Below are positions 1-9,818 of a stretch of 15,675 nucleotides of DNA, piece by piece. The first letter of the stretch is position 1. Each line of letters starts with the position of its first letter. The stretch covers positions 1 through 15,675 of the forward strand of contig JNEM01011349.1 in assembly GCA_000697335.1 (NCBI GenBank), written 5' to 3'. A program made the translations under genes and the position numbers. The notes under the pieces are model-generated. The model had not been told where the DNA came from. It did no database searches and saw nothing but the letters and a program-made list of their open reading frames with translations. Source of the DNA: Conidiobolus incongruus B7586. Taxonomy: Eukaryota; Entomophthoromycota; Entomophthoromycetes; Entomophthorales; Conidiobolaceae.

Positions 1-778
1 TAAATTTTAATTAATTTTTCAATATAATTTTAATTTGCAAATATATAAATTTATAATAAAAATTATTAATAATAAAATTTTTAAACAATTATTAAATCAA
101 AAGCTCATTGAAATATTTTAAATTATTTGAATTGATATTATATTCAATATATTAATATCAATATATATCCTTCTAAAAAATTATCAAATATCATTATATA
201 ATTAAAATATAGATAGAAATTTCAAACTTTAATTTACAATAATTAAAATATTATTAAAATACAGAAATACAGTTTAGCTATAATAACTTTGATATGATTG
301 ATTTATAAATCAATATATTTAATTTTTTAATTCATGTTCATTTTTATTTATAATCATTTTTAAACTATTAAGATTTTTTTCCTTTCAGAAAGTAAATCAT
401 AACTTATTTGTCATTTTATTATTCAACTTAAATCAGATAATTGAATTATCTATGATTAGAAAATATTGTAATCAAAAAAGTGAAATATTTAAATCAGAAT
501 ACATAAAATAATAAAATATGTGATATGTACCAAGTAATGGTCATTATTATGGTTTATTAAAAATATAATGATTTCAAATAGTTTTAAATAATTTTTGTTA
601 GTTTCTATTGGAAAGATAGAAAAAATGTCAATAATTAAAGTAGTGACAGAAGAACAGTGATAGCAATGTAAACGGAGACAATGCCTATATGAATCAAATT
701 TACAATGAGTTTTATCAGCAATTAATAATTTACAAAGGAAGAACTTAATAGATATTGATGAAATATGGAGTTTAGCAG
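1..778. other. AT-rich intergenic spacer, no gene seen
   Basis: No reading frame of useful length and no tRNA- or rRNA-like segment can be seen on either strand. The sequence is A+T-rich with many short A/T palindromes. It lies downstream of the minus-strand gene at 779-1426 and so should contain that gene's 3' untranslated region. A minus-strand AATAAA hexamer (read as TTTATT at 553-558) is the nearest obvious polyadenylation-type signal, about 220 nt beyond the stop. In such AT-rich DNA this hexamer is common, so the assignment is weak. Confidence 0.6.
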
Positions 779-1426
779 TTAAGTTTCTCTTCTCCTTCTA
801 ACTTTTTTGGGTTGAGCTAAACGTCTAGAGAGATTACCAGCCTCTTCGGAGCGTAGTTCGTTATCTTCGTCGTCATCATTGAAGTCTTCATTGATATCTG
901 TCGGGTTTTCGAAATTTGGAAGAAAGTTACAATGATTTAATCCTGCAAGTAATTGCTTTGCTTTTTTTCGCTTAATTGAATGTGAAACATTTTGAGTGGA
1001 ATATTTTTGGATAGCATTCTTTTTTAATGTTTCTAAATGAATAGGTAAATGAATTGGTTTAAAGAGTACTCGGGATCGATTTAAAACATAATTAGGTGGT
1101 GGTTGGTTGGTGATATTAGATTGTAGTAGAGATAACATTTCTTCAGTCGAAATCCCCCTGGGTTCAAAAAAGTGGTCCATTAAGTCTTTGAAGTTGACTT
1201 GGTTCATAATATTATTATTATTGTAATTTTGGTTATAATTATTAATTCTGTTTATCAAAGTTAATAAATCAACAAAACATTTTTGATACCCATTGATGAA
1301 GTTTTTTTGAGAATGAATGCCACCATCTCGATATAATTTGGTTACTGAATATTTAGCCATATTATAAGCGGGAACAAGTGAATTATCGCCAAAGTTAAGA
1401 GGATGTGAGTTATCTTGAGGATACAT
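779..1426 (-). CDS. HAPSTR1: TAPR1-like / HAPSTR1 (C16orf72) family protein
   Basis: A single uninterrupted frame of 215 aa. Two blocks match, in order, what I recall of the TAPR1-like family (human C16orf72/HAPSTR1). Residues about 17-56 fit the pattern A..(A/S)VT.LY(K/R)...F..GYQ...D(V/L)L, seen here as SVTKLYRD and GYQKCFVDLL. Residues about 95-120 (EEMLSLL followed by PPP and a basic stretch) fit the family's EDLISFL...PPP block. A poly-Asn run at residues 63-72 separates the blocks and is encoded by AAT repeats. The C-terminal third holds a basic cluster KRKKAK (152-157), an acidic stretch (about 180-190) and a terminal KKVRRRR, which look like nuclear localisation signals. The human protein works with the ubiquitin ligase HUWE1 in nuclear stress responses; that role here is inference. 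The human N-terminal extension is absent, so an unseen upstream exon is possible. The assignment is by eye from short motifs. Confidence 0.65.
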   Translation of the reverse strand: MYPQDNSHPLNFGDNSLVPAYNMAKYSVTKLYRDGGIHSQKNFINGYQKCFVDLLTLINRINNYNQNYNNNNIMNQVNFKDLMDHFFEPRGISTEEMLSLLQSNITNQPPPNYVLNRSRVLFKPIHLPIHLETLKKNAIQKYSTQNVSHSIKRKKAKQLLAGLNHCNFLPNFENPTDINEDFNDDDEDNELRSEEAGNLSRRLAQPKKVRRRRET

Positions 1427-3114
1427 TTTGAAAGAATTTATAAGGATTATATAAGAATTTGAAGCGTATTGTTGCCAATTATTGAACTCGGGCTTCGAGC
1501 TAGTTTTAAAATTAAAGTACAGAAAATTAAATTATGAATACAAAATATGAATAAAATAAAGAAAATAAATTGATACGGTCAATATTTAGCATGGGCTTGA
1601 GATCGTTATTACTAAATTCCTTAACAAAAAATTCACTATAAATCAAAATCTAAGATTGATTTTATGGGATTAATTATATATCATATTTTGAGGCACAATA
1701 ATCTCATCATGACACCATTCATTTTTCTTTCAATAATAGTCCATTTTAACTCAATATTCCACTAATATATTTATTTAAACTCAACTGCAAAAACAAAATA
1801 TTTGAATAATTAATTATATGATCACAATTTTTCTTTGCTATATCCATAAATAAGCTAAATATTTAAGCTTAGTTAATCTCAACCTTCACCTTTCCACAAT
1901 TCAAAATGCTGTAAAATTTATATTTTTGTTTAAGGTGAATGCTTGAAGACTTAATATAGTTTTTATAGTTGAAATTAAAAGGAGTAATTCAACGAATGTT
2001 TGAGTGGATAATAGTAAAAATTTTGGCAAATGTTAATTCATTAGAGTTGATATTTGTTTGCATTTGTGAAATTAATTAATATTATCTCAAAATGAATTTC
2101 AAGTTATTATTCCTAGTAAGCATTAATGCTATTCGATCTGGAATGATCCATACTCTTCCATTGTATTAGGTGATTATTTTATTCTAAATATTACATAAAC
2201 TGAATCTAATTTATATAATAAATATCAAAGATAGTTTAGTACTAATTATGGGCATTAATACTCAAATCAATCACCTTTCAGTAATAAAATTAATTTTGAA
2301 TATTATTTGATATATTGTTCTACTCTAAATCAATATAATGATCAATTACTTTGAAAATTATACATTTCAATTATTAATTTTCTAATAATCAAAATAGTAT
2401 TGGATAAAACATAAGATAAGTAGATATTACATTTCATTATTTTATTTAATGAAATATATGAAAAAATACAGTATTAGGATCGCCTTAGTTTACCCATTGC
2501 CAGATACTTCGACTTTAATTCTAAATTGTTTGTATTCAAAATTTAATGAAAAATTTGCAATTTTTCAAACTGACAATAATTATAGTTTGAAATATAGAAT
2601 TTTGAATATCTGAAATTATTTTTTGATAAATTTGAAATAATATATTATAATATTATTAGAAAATAAAAGCTTGAATAATATTTAAATATATAAATAGTTT
2701 TTATATATAGAGCATTTCGTTCAGAGTAAAAAAAATAGAAATATATTCAGTTGATAATATTAATTTTCCAATATATCAGCATTAATAATAATATTTTTGT
2801 TATATTTATTCTATATAGAGTAGTAAAAAAATTATAATTTAAATTAGTAATTTTTACAAAATTGAAAAATATAAATTCCCTATTTAGGTACAATTTTCAA
2901 TTAGGCTTTTATATTTATAGGAATTAAATATATATTTATTAATCTAATTTAAGATTATTCAATGATAAATTAATATATTGTATATAATATAAAATCGATA
3001 ATGTGATAATTGATTTTACAAAATCTTTGTAATAATAAACAGTTTTATGATCAATAAATAGGTGCTATAGACACTAATTTGATATTTTATCATGAACTTG
3101 ATTTGAGAAAACCA

Positions 3115-3164
3115 ATCGGTGCTAGTAACGTCAAAGTCATCGTGGGTATCAAACTGGTACTGAT
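3115..3164 (+). ncRNA. candidate structured RNA hairpin
   Basis: Bases 3115-3126 pair with 3153-3164 over 12 consecutive base pairs around a 26-nt loop (3127-3152). Three of the pairs are G-U (3118/3161, 3121/3158) and U-G (3123/3156). On the minus strand these three would be A-C mismatches, so the stem is only continuous in a plus-strand transcript, which is what RNA-level selection would give. The stem sits in a G+C-richer island in AT-rich spacer. It is followed by an A and then ACA-ACC, similar to the hairpin-ACA tail of H/ACA snoRNAs, but no convincing upper stem, pseudouridylation pocket or second hairpin was found. The family is unknown and chance is not excluded. Confidence 0.25.
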
Positions 3165-3763
3165 AACAACCATTTATTTAAGTATTTAAAGTAACAAATT
3201 TGTATTAATAATCTGAATTTTTATTTAACATTTTAAGCAAATGAGCAATATCAGATTTTATCAAATTAATGCAATTCAAACTTTAAAATAGAATGATTAT
3301 AAAATATATTGTTAAGCATTTTAAAAAAAATTCAAAATTCTGATATATCGTATCAAGCAATTGAATATCAAAATTGCTTAAAAGAGCACAAATCAAACTT
3401 AAAAGGTGTAATCAGAACTCTATAACTGTTTAATTATTTCAAAATCTTAGGATTCATAATTCGCCAATATACCAATAAATTTCTAGCAAACTGTTATTGT
3501 CAAAAATTAAAAAAAATTATACCAGTGAAGAACATTTTTAGTGCGATCCAAAGTATATAATTCCCAAAATAATTCTATCTTTTAGTCCAACATTCAAAAT
3601 TTATATTATTTACCATTTAGACTTGTTTTCATAAAACCACAATTAACATACTTACTTTTACATTAATAATGAGTTATTACCCTAATCGTTCATTATTATC
3701 ATTGCACTTTTATTATGTGGCTGATTTAGTCAATCTATTCCTATAAAATTACAATAACTTAAT

Positions 3764-3883
3764 ATAGGGACAGTTCTATCAAATTAGACTCATTCTACCA
3801 AATCTGTTAACATATAAAATATGTATAATCTTCAATTTGGCCTTAAATACATCTAACCATTCAAAAATCTAAACTGTCTCTAT
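3764..3883. repeat. candidate MITE-like inverted-repeat element
   Basis: Terminal inverted repeats of 12 bp (3764-3775 and 3872-3883) match except for one G/T pair. Each repeat runs inward from a TA dinucleotide (3765-3766 and 3881-3882) into GGGACAGTT or its near complement. This would fit a 114-bp miniature element of Tc1/mariner type with a TA target duplication. Two further inverted repeats are nested inside: 3798-3803 with 3835-3840 (CCAAAT/ATTTGG) and 3810-3815 with 3819-3824 (ACATAT/ATATGT, 3-nt loop). There is no transposase. TA flanks mean little in this DNA, and a folded RNA would look the same, so the call rests on whether other copies exist. Confidence 0.3.
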
Positions 3884-4293
3884 TTCAAGTATAACCAAAG
3901 TAGTTAAAAATCAGATGAACAAGTTGAAATATTATAACTCAATCCCCTTAACAAACTTAAAATACATTTTTCTCCGAACAAATATGAAAGATTACATCTG
4001 GTTAAAGAAGGTGCAGTTAACGTCCCCCATTCACATTAAGAATCTTTTATTATCATAATTACTATCATTAGTAGACTATTAAATACACTAAATTTTCCTA
4101 AATATTGGAATTTAAATTATGTCTTAATTTGAATCCATCATTGTTTTATATACATCTCATGCAACTTAACAATTTCAAATCTCCCAAACCCAAAATTTCC
4201 CATAATTAAAAATTTCATAAAATACGAATTTAAATTAACTGAATTCTTGAGACTGTTAAATCTTAAATTTCAAATTCCAAATAATTATTTAAA

Positions 4294-6685
4294 ATGTCAA
4301 AAATAGAAAAAATAAGTATTCAAGGAATTCGAAGTTTTAATCCTGATGTAGGCACTCAACTCGAATTTTATACTCCTTTAACTATGATAGTGGGTTGTAA
4401 TGGTACTGGCAAAACTGTAATAAATTTGAGTTTTATCAATAATGTTTTTATTTAATACTCTTTACTAGACTATTATAGAGTGTTTGAAATATATTACAAC
4501 TGGTGAATTTCCTCCAAATGCTAAGGGTGCTGCATTTGTTCACGATCCAAAAGTAATAAACTTTTTGATATATTGGACTAGCGCTAATATAATATTTTAG
4601 TTAACCAATCGATCAATAGTCAAAGGTCAAGTCAAATTAAAGTTTCGAAATGTGAATGGCGACCCCATCGTTTGTACGAGATCAATGGAAGTAACTCAAA
4701 AGAGAGTTAATGCTACGTTTCGTACTTTAGAATCCGCTCTATTAACTGTAAACCCAGAGACTAACGAAGTAAACATATCTAGTTAAAATAACTTTTTATT
4801 TGTTAATGATTCTCTAGAAAATCAGTATTTCTGGCAAGTGCTCAGATTTGGATCGAGATATCCCGCTTCAGTTGGGTGTACCTAAACCTATTTTGGATCA
4901 TGTTATTTTTTGTCATCAGGAAGATTCTAATTGGTAAGAATCAGTTTATCATTTTAAAACTATACCTTGATTTTAACATTTTTAGGCCATTTTCGGATAA
5001 TTCAAGTATTAAAAAAAGATTTGACGAAATTTTTGATGCTACCAAGTAATATTAATATTTTTAATTGACGTTTAATTTGGTCTTATAATTTGATGTAAAG
5101 GTACACTATTGCTTTAAAGACCTTGAAATCTTTTAAGAGGGAAAAGATCGTAGAAGCTGAGCACGAGCAACAAAAATTAGAATTTTTAATGACTGAAGTG
5201 AAGAGAACTGAAAAGGTATTTTTATAACATTTATAAACTTTTAAACTTATACAATAAGTAATAATTATTGATTAGATTGAAGCACATTTAATCCGATTGA
5301 AAGAGGACCGAGATTCAAAGCAGATCACTATTAATGAAATCGATCCTGAAATTAACGAATTGACGGGAAAATGCGAGAAACTAAATGCTTTAATCTGTGA
5401 AGCTAATAATTTGGAAAAAGAAATCGATAAATTAAAAGTAGAAAAAACTCTATTAAATCTGACAATCACCAATATAGAAACGAATTTTACCAAACTTTCA
5501 GGTAATTTCAATAACCATTACATATATTTAGCATTGAACTCATCATTGTATAATTTTATCAGAACCCGAAGAAGAAATCAAGAAAAAATTAGACAAATAT
5601 ACACAAGATGAAGACAGTTACAAATTAGAACAAATTGAATTAAAGAACAATGAAAAGAATATTGAATATCGTAAAAACAAATTAAACGAAGAGTTTAAAT
5701 TTAAATTTTCAGAAAAGATTAAATATGAATCTCAACTTGAGGTACTTTGACCATTCTATCATATTACTATGAAATATATATATTGAAATTTTTTAGAGTT
5801 CTAAAGATTTAAAGAAAAAAATGGAAGAATTTGTTGAAAGTATTCTCAATGAATTACAGGTTATGGGTTCGTTAAGATCTGAACCTTTTGATCAAGTGAT
5901 TTCACAATTAATTGAAAACCAGCAAGATAAATTAGACAGTGAGAGAGTAAATATTCAACCCTTATTATCGATGGAAAATGATTAAGCATTATATTTAAAT
6001 AGATTAAAAATAAGCAATCGATTCGAGAATTAAATGACGATTTAAACGAATTTAAAAATCAACTTAATAAAATTAAACATGAACTAGAAACTACTCGTCT
6101 GAAATTGGTAATTGATAAAGCATTTAATTAATTCATCGATTAAGTAATTCACAACATATAGTTTGATAAAGAAGACGAATTAGAAAATATCAAAAATGAA
6201 TTAAGTCAATTTGAAGATAATTCAACTTCTTTGGAATCCATTATGGATCAAATCAAAATCAAAGTAAGAGAATTATTTATTGGTTATTTATACAACAATA
6301 TATTAATATTTTTCAGACTGATGATTTAATCGAGCTAAAGAACAAACTTCAAAAACTCGAAGCTGAAAATCTCCAACTAGATTTACAACATCAATTATCT
6401 AAATATGAAAATCAAATGTGTTCGTTGACATCCACTCTGAATCTGAACCAATCGGCAGCAATGGCTAAAGCCAAATTGGAAATTTTGCAAAAGGAAAAAG
6501 ATCGTTTGGAGAGTTTTATCGAAAAATTGTAATTTAATTATACTACAATTATTTGAAACATATTAAAATTTGATTTTAGAATGAAAGAATATGGACCTGA
6601 ATTTCAAGATCAGTGGGGTTCTCAAACCGATATTGACTTTATTTCTCAGGATATTAACGAAAATGTCAGGTAAATTAATCCATAA

Positions 6686-6760
<75 letters not shown>

Positions 6761-9533
6761 CTTATCATCTTTGAAGTTATCACGAAGAAAAACTAACCAA
6801 TCAAAAGAAACGTTGTCAAGAACAGAGCCAAAATTTAATCTTAGCAGAATCCCAATTACAAAGATTACAAAAAGATTTGAACAAGAAGCAATTGGATTTC
6901 AACCAAAGACATACTAAAATTTTAGAAGTTTCGAAATTTGATCAATTTTTAAATTTGTTTAACGAAATTAATGAGAGTTGGGAATTGAAGATTAAGTAAT
7001 GATTAATTATAATATTATGAGGTTTGCACTAATTTATTTTATAGGGAAATATCAACTCTCAAATCCAAATTAGAAATTTATTCGCATTTCACGGATGAAT
7101 CTATTTCTTACGATCACGAATGTCCCCTCTGCGATCGAAAATTCGATAATTCTAGTGATTTTAGGAACTTTTTAAATAGAGTGATTAATTATAATTATTT
7201 ACATATAATACAATTTTGCTAATATAAGATATAGATAAAATCTCAAAATACTACCTTAAATGCTAGAATTGAGATTTTAGAAAAGGAAATTTCAGAGACT
7301 GAAAGGAAGAGATCTAGAATGAAAGAATTATTACCACTTTACAACGAATTGAATCATGTTAAAATGGTGCAGTTGAAGGAGTTGGAAAGTCTAATTAAAT
7401 TGAATCAGCTCAAATACGATCGTAATAAGAAGGACTCTGTTGAAGTAATTTAATTCATATTTATAAAGATGGATCCATAAATATTAATGAATTAAATAGT
7501 TTAATTCAGAATTAGAAGCTCTCGAAGCAAAGTATTCCAAATTAAAGAATTTACACCAAAAGGTCGAAGAAATTATTTCGCTTCAGACTAAATTGAAAGA
7601 GATACAAACAGAAATTGACTCATTGCCAAAGGATGAACATGTCGACAATGCTCAAGGCAGTCAATCCGAATTTAAGAAACTTCAGCACAAATGGTAAATT
7701 AGCATATTCTAATTTAGTGATATTTATTGATTTTTTGATTTAGTGCCGAGCTCAGATCCCAAATCTCCCAACAGAAAGAAGAGCATACAAAACTCAAAAT
7801 ATCCATATCTGAAACTGAGCACTCTCTAAAAGAACTCCAACAGACTTACGACTATACCGAACTCCAATTAAAACAACAGACCAAATTAAAAGAAACCGAA
7901 GCCAATTTGATTTCCGAAATTCAGAATTTAAAAACTACAATGGAGAGACAAGCTTCAAGACAAACTGAAGTGAATTTAGATATTAAACAAACGGAGAATT
8001 CGATTGGAGAGTTGGAAAAAATGAACGATGAGAGCGAAAAGCGTTTACAACATAAATTGTCGGGTTTATATAGGCACAAATCTAGGTATCAATCAATTGA
8101 AACTGATATTAACAGGTATTACAACATTAATAATATCAATATATTTTACTTATTTTTCTAATTAGTATTGATGCATCCAACATTTCCCAATCCATCGAAC
8201 AATTCACCCAACAAATTGAAGATATCGAACTCAAACTGAAAGAACTAGAGCAAGAGTTTAAATCGAACCAAACCAAAATCAACGAACTTGAGAATTTGCT
8301 ATCGTCAATGAATAGAGTGAAAAAGAATCTGCAGGACAATTTAGACCGTATCAAATTTATCAGAGAGAGAGATGATTTGGATGCGAAAATTAGGGAAAAA
8401 GAGTGTAAATTGGGTGAAATTCATATAGAATCCATTCAAAGTGAGATGATGGAAGCGAGTCAGAAGCTGAATCAGTTGATGGATAAGGTAATTATAAGAT
8501 TATAGTTTAATAATCAATGACTTATTTAATATGATTAGAGAGCTATTCTAATGGGACAAATTACTCAACTAGTGGAAGAAATCGATCGTAATCAAACCCA
8601 ATTGGCAACTGACTACAAGTCATCAATTGAGAAATGTAATCAGCAATGCGTATTAGTTGAGGTAATTGTATATTTACCATTATTAGAATTGTTTATTAAT
8701 TTTATTTAGAGTTTAGCAATGATCAATCACGATCTCGACCTCTATATTAAAAATTTAGATGCGTAAATATAACTCATTATTCAATTTCACTATTTATTAA
8801 AATTTAATTCAGATCAATTGTGAAATATCACACCCGAAAAATGGAAGAAATTAATAAAATTATTCGAGAGCTTTGGGCTAATACTTATCAAGGAACAGGT
8901 AATCACAATTGAATAAATTTTATTATAATATATTAATGAATTTATTTCAGATATTGATACTATTGAAATTAAAACTAATTTGGAGACGAATGCAGCTAAT
9001 CGTTCATACAATTACAGAGTATGTATCAGTTCAATTTTTAATATTATTTAATTAATTGATTCCTTAGGTTGTAATGGTTAAAGGCGACTTAGAACTCGAT
9101 ATGAGAGGAAGATGCAGTGCGGGTCAAAAAGTCCTCGCCTCCATCATTATTCGACTCGCGTTGGCGGATGCTTTCAGTTCCAAGTGTGGAATTTTAGCAC
9201 TTGACGAACCTACCACCAATTTGGATTATGACAATATTCAAGCTTTAGCACAAAGCCTCAAAAAGTAAATTATATATTTATTATTAGATCCTCTTATTTA
9301 TTCTAACAATTTAGTATCATCGAATCACGCCAATCCCAAAAGAATTTCCAACTTATAGTAATTACTCACGACGAAATGTTCACCTCAATGTTTGGAAAAT
9401 CTAGCTTCGCTGAACATTTTTTTAGAATAAAGAAAGTTGGGTAAGTTTTTTAAATTATGTGATTAATGATCTATATTAATGGTAATTTAGACAATTGTCA
9501 GAAATTGAAAAATTTCCTATCGAATCTTTATAA
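4294..9533 (+). CDS. RAD50: DNA repair ATPase Rad50, 26 exons
   Basis: Rad50 is the SMC-like ATPase of the Mre11 complex, which tethers and processes DNA double-strand breaks and activates the Tel1/ATM checkpoint. Exons: 4294-4416, 4469-4552, 4601-4768, 4818-4933, 4986-5045, 5101-5215, 5276-5501, 5563-5741, 5797-5946, 6003-6107, 6162-6263, 6317-6528, 6580-6669, 6777-6995, 7045-7180, 7235-7444, 7500-7693, 7744-8115, 8166-8487, 8539-8661, 8710-8762, 8813-8898, 8951-9018, 9068-9264, 9315-9440, 9491-9533. All borders are GT-AG and phases agree throughout, giving 1292 aa (human Rad50 has 1312). Walker A GCNGTGKT is at residues 34-41, with intron 1 right after T41. The Q-loop glutamine in FCHQED is Q159. 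The zinc hook CPLC is C676/C679. The signature CSAGQK is at 1187-1192, Walker B LALDEP at 1214-1219, and the H-loop ITHDE includes H1255. Long coiled coils flank the hook. All key residues are intact. It lies 285 bp upstream of MIOS on the same strand. Confidence 0.97.
6688..6756 (+). repeat. (TTA)23 microsatellite in RAD50 intron 13
   Basis: Twenty-three perfect TTA units in a row inside intron 13 (6670-6776). The tract makes this intron 107 nt, while the other 24 RAD50 introns are 48-61 nt. Without the tract only 38 nt would remain, so an ancestral intron with about four or five units would fit the normal size. The tract is open in several frames and yields a false poly-Ile reading frame that is not a gene. 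Confidence 0.97.
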
Positions 9534-9581
9534 TTATTGGGCCAGACTGTTAATTGTCAGTTATGTTTTATTAATAAGTGT

Positions 9582-9587
9582 AATAAA
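9582..9587 (+). terminator. polyadenylation signal AATAAA after RAD50
   Basis: A canonical AATAAA hexamer lies about 49 nt past the RAD50 stop codon, a usual distance for a cleavage/polyadenylation signal, and is followed by a T-rich stretch. The hexamer is frequent in AT-rich DNA, so position is the main support. The rest of the 285-bp gap before MIOS shows nothing else recognisable. Confidence 0.4.
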
Positions 9588-9818
9588 TAAATTATTCTAA
9601 TATTTTTTATCTTAATATTCTATGAATTCCTTAATTCCAATTATATTTAAATAATTTGATTTAATTTATCCCACATTTTGGAAATCCCACACTAAAAAGA
9701 TTTAAAATAAATTGGTAAAAACGGTCACTTCAATGATATAAGAAATAATTATTATTGATTTTTTAAAAATAATTTTATACTATAATCATAGAGATTATTA
9801 TATAGTATTTATTAAAAT

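Larger units (their letters stand above)
1427..4293. other. 2.9 kb intergenic spacer between divergent genes
   Basis: This stretch separates the minus-strand HAPSTR1-like gene from RAD50 and should hold both promoters. No frame above about 60 codons is present and no tRNA or known snRNA is recognisable. Against the A+T-rich background there are small islands of higher G+C: 2476-2513 (18 G/C of 38), about 3100-3170 (roughly 40%) and about 3990-4030. A possible structured hairpin (3115-3164) and a possible MITE-like inverted repeat (3764-3883) are listed separately. No clear TATA box or initiator could be told apart from background A/T. Confidence 0.6.

Noticed and set aside
1480-1515. Possible tRNA T-arm or hairpin (GAGTTCAA on the minus strand)
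   Set aside because: No pairing T-stem, anticodon arm or acceptor stem surrounds it; only a 4-6 bp imperfect hairpin is present.
1636-1663. Near-palindromic A/T-rich segment
   Set aside because: It pairs only with bulges and consists almost entirely of A/T, which forms such palindromes often here.
1885-1939. 8-bp inverted repeat TTCACCTT / AAGGTGAA with a 39-nt loop
   Set aside because: Short, no extension of the stem, no target duplication, and within the number expected by chance in a 2.9 kb spacer.
5272-5511. Minus-strand frame of 79 codons
   Set aside because: Antisense to the RAD50 coiled coil; heptad-rich coding sequence often gives hydrophobic open antisense frames. The frames at 8136-8354 and 8814-9011 were dropped for the same reason.
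6591-6917. 108-codon frame with a long poly-isoleucine run
   Set aside because: It is a false frame made by RAD50 exon 13, the TTA microsatellite of intron 13 and part of exon 14 read out of frame.
9265-9314. Early stop after AQSLK in RAD50 suggesting truncation
   Set aside because: The stop lies in a 50-nt GT-AG intron with a CTAAC branch-like motif; the frame resumes at once with the conserved SRQ...VITHDE segment.
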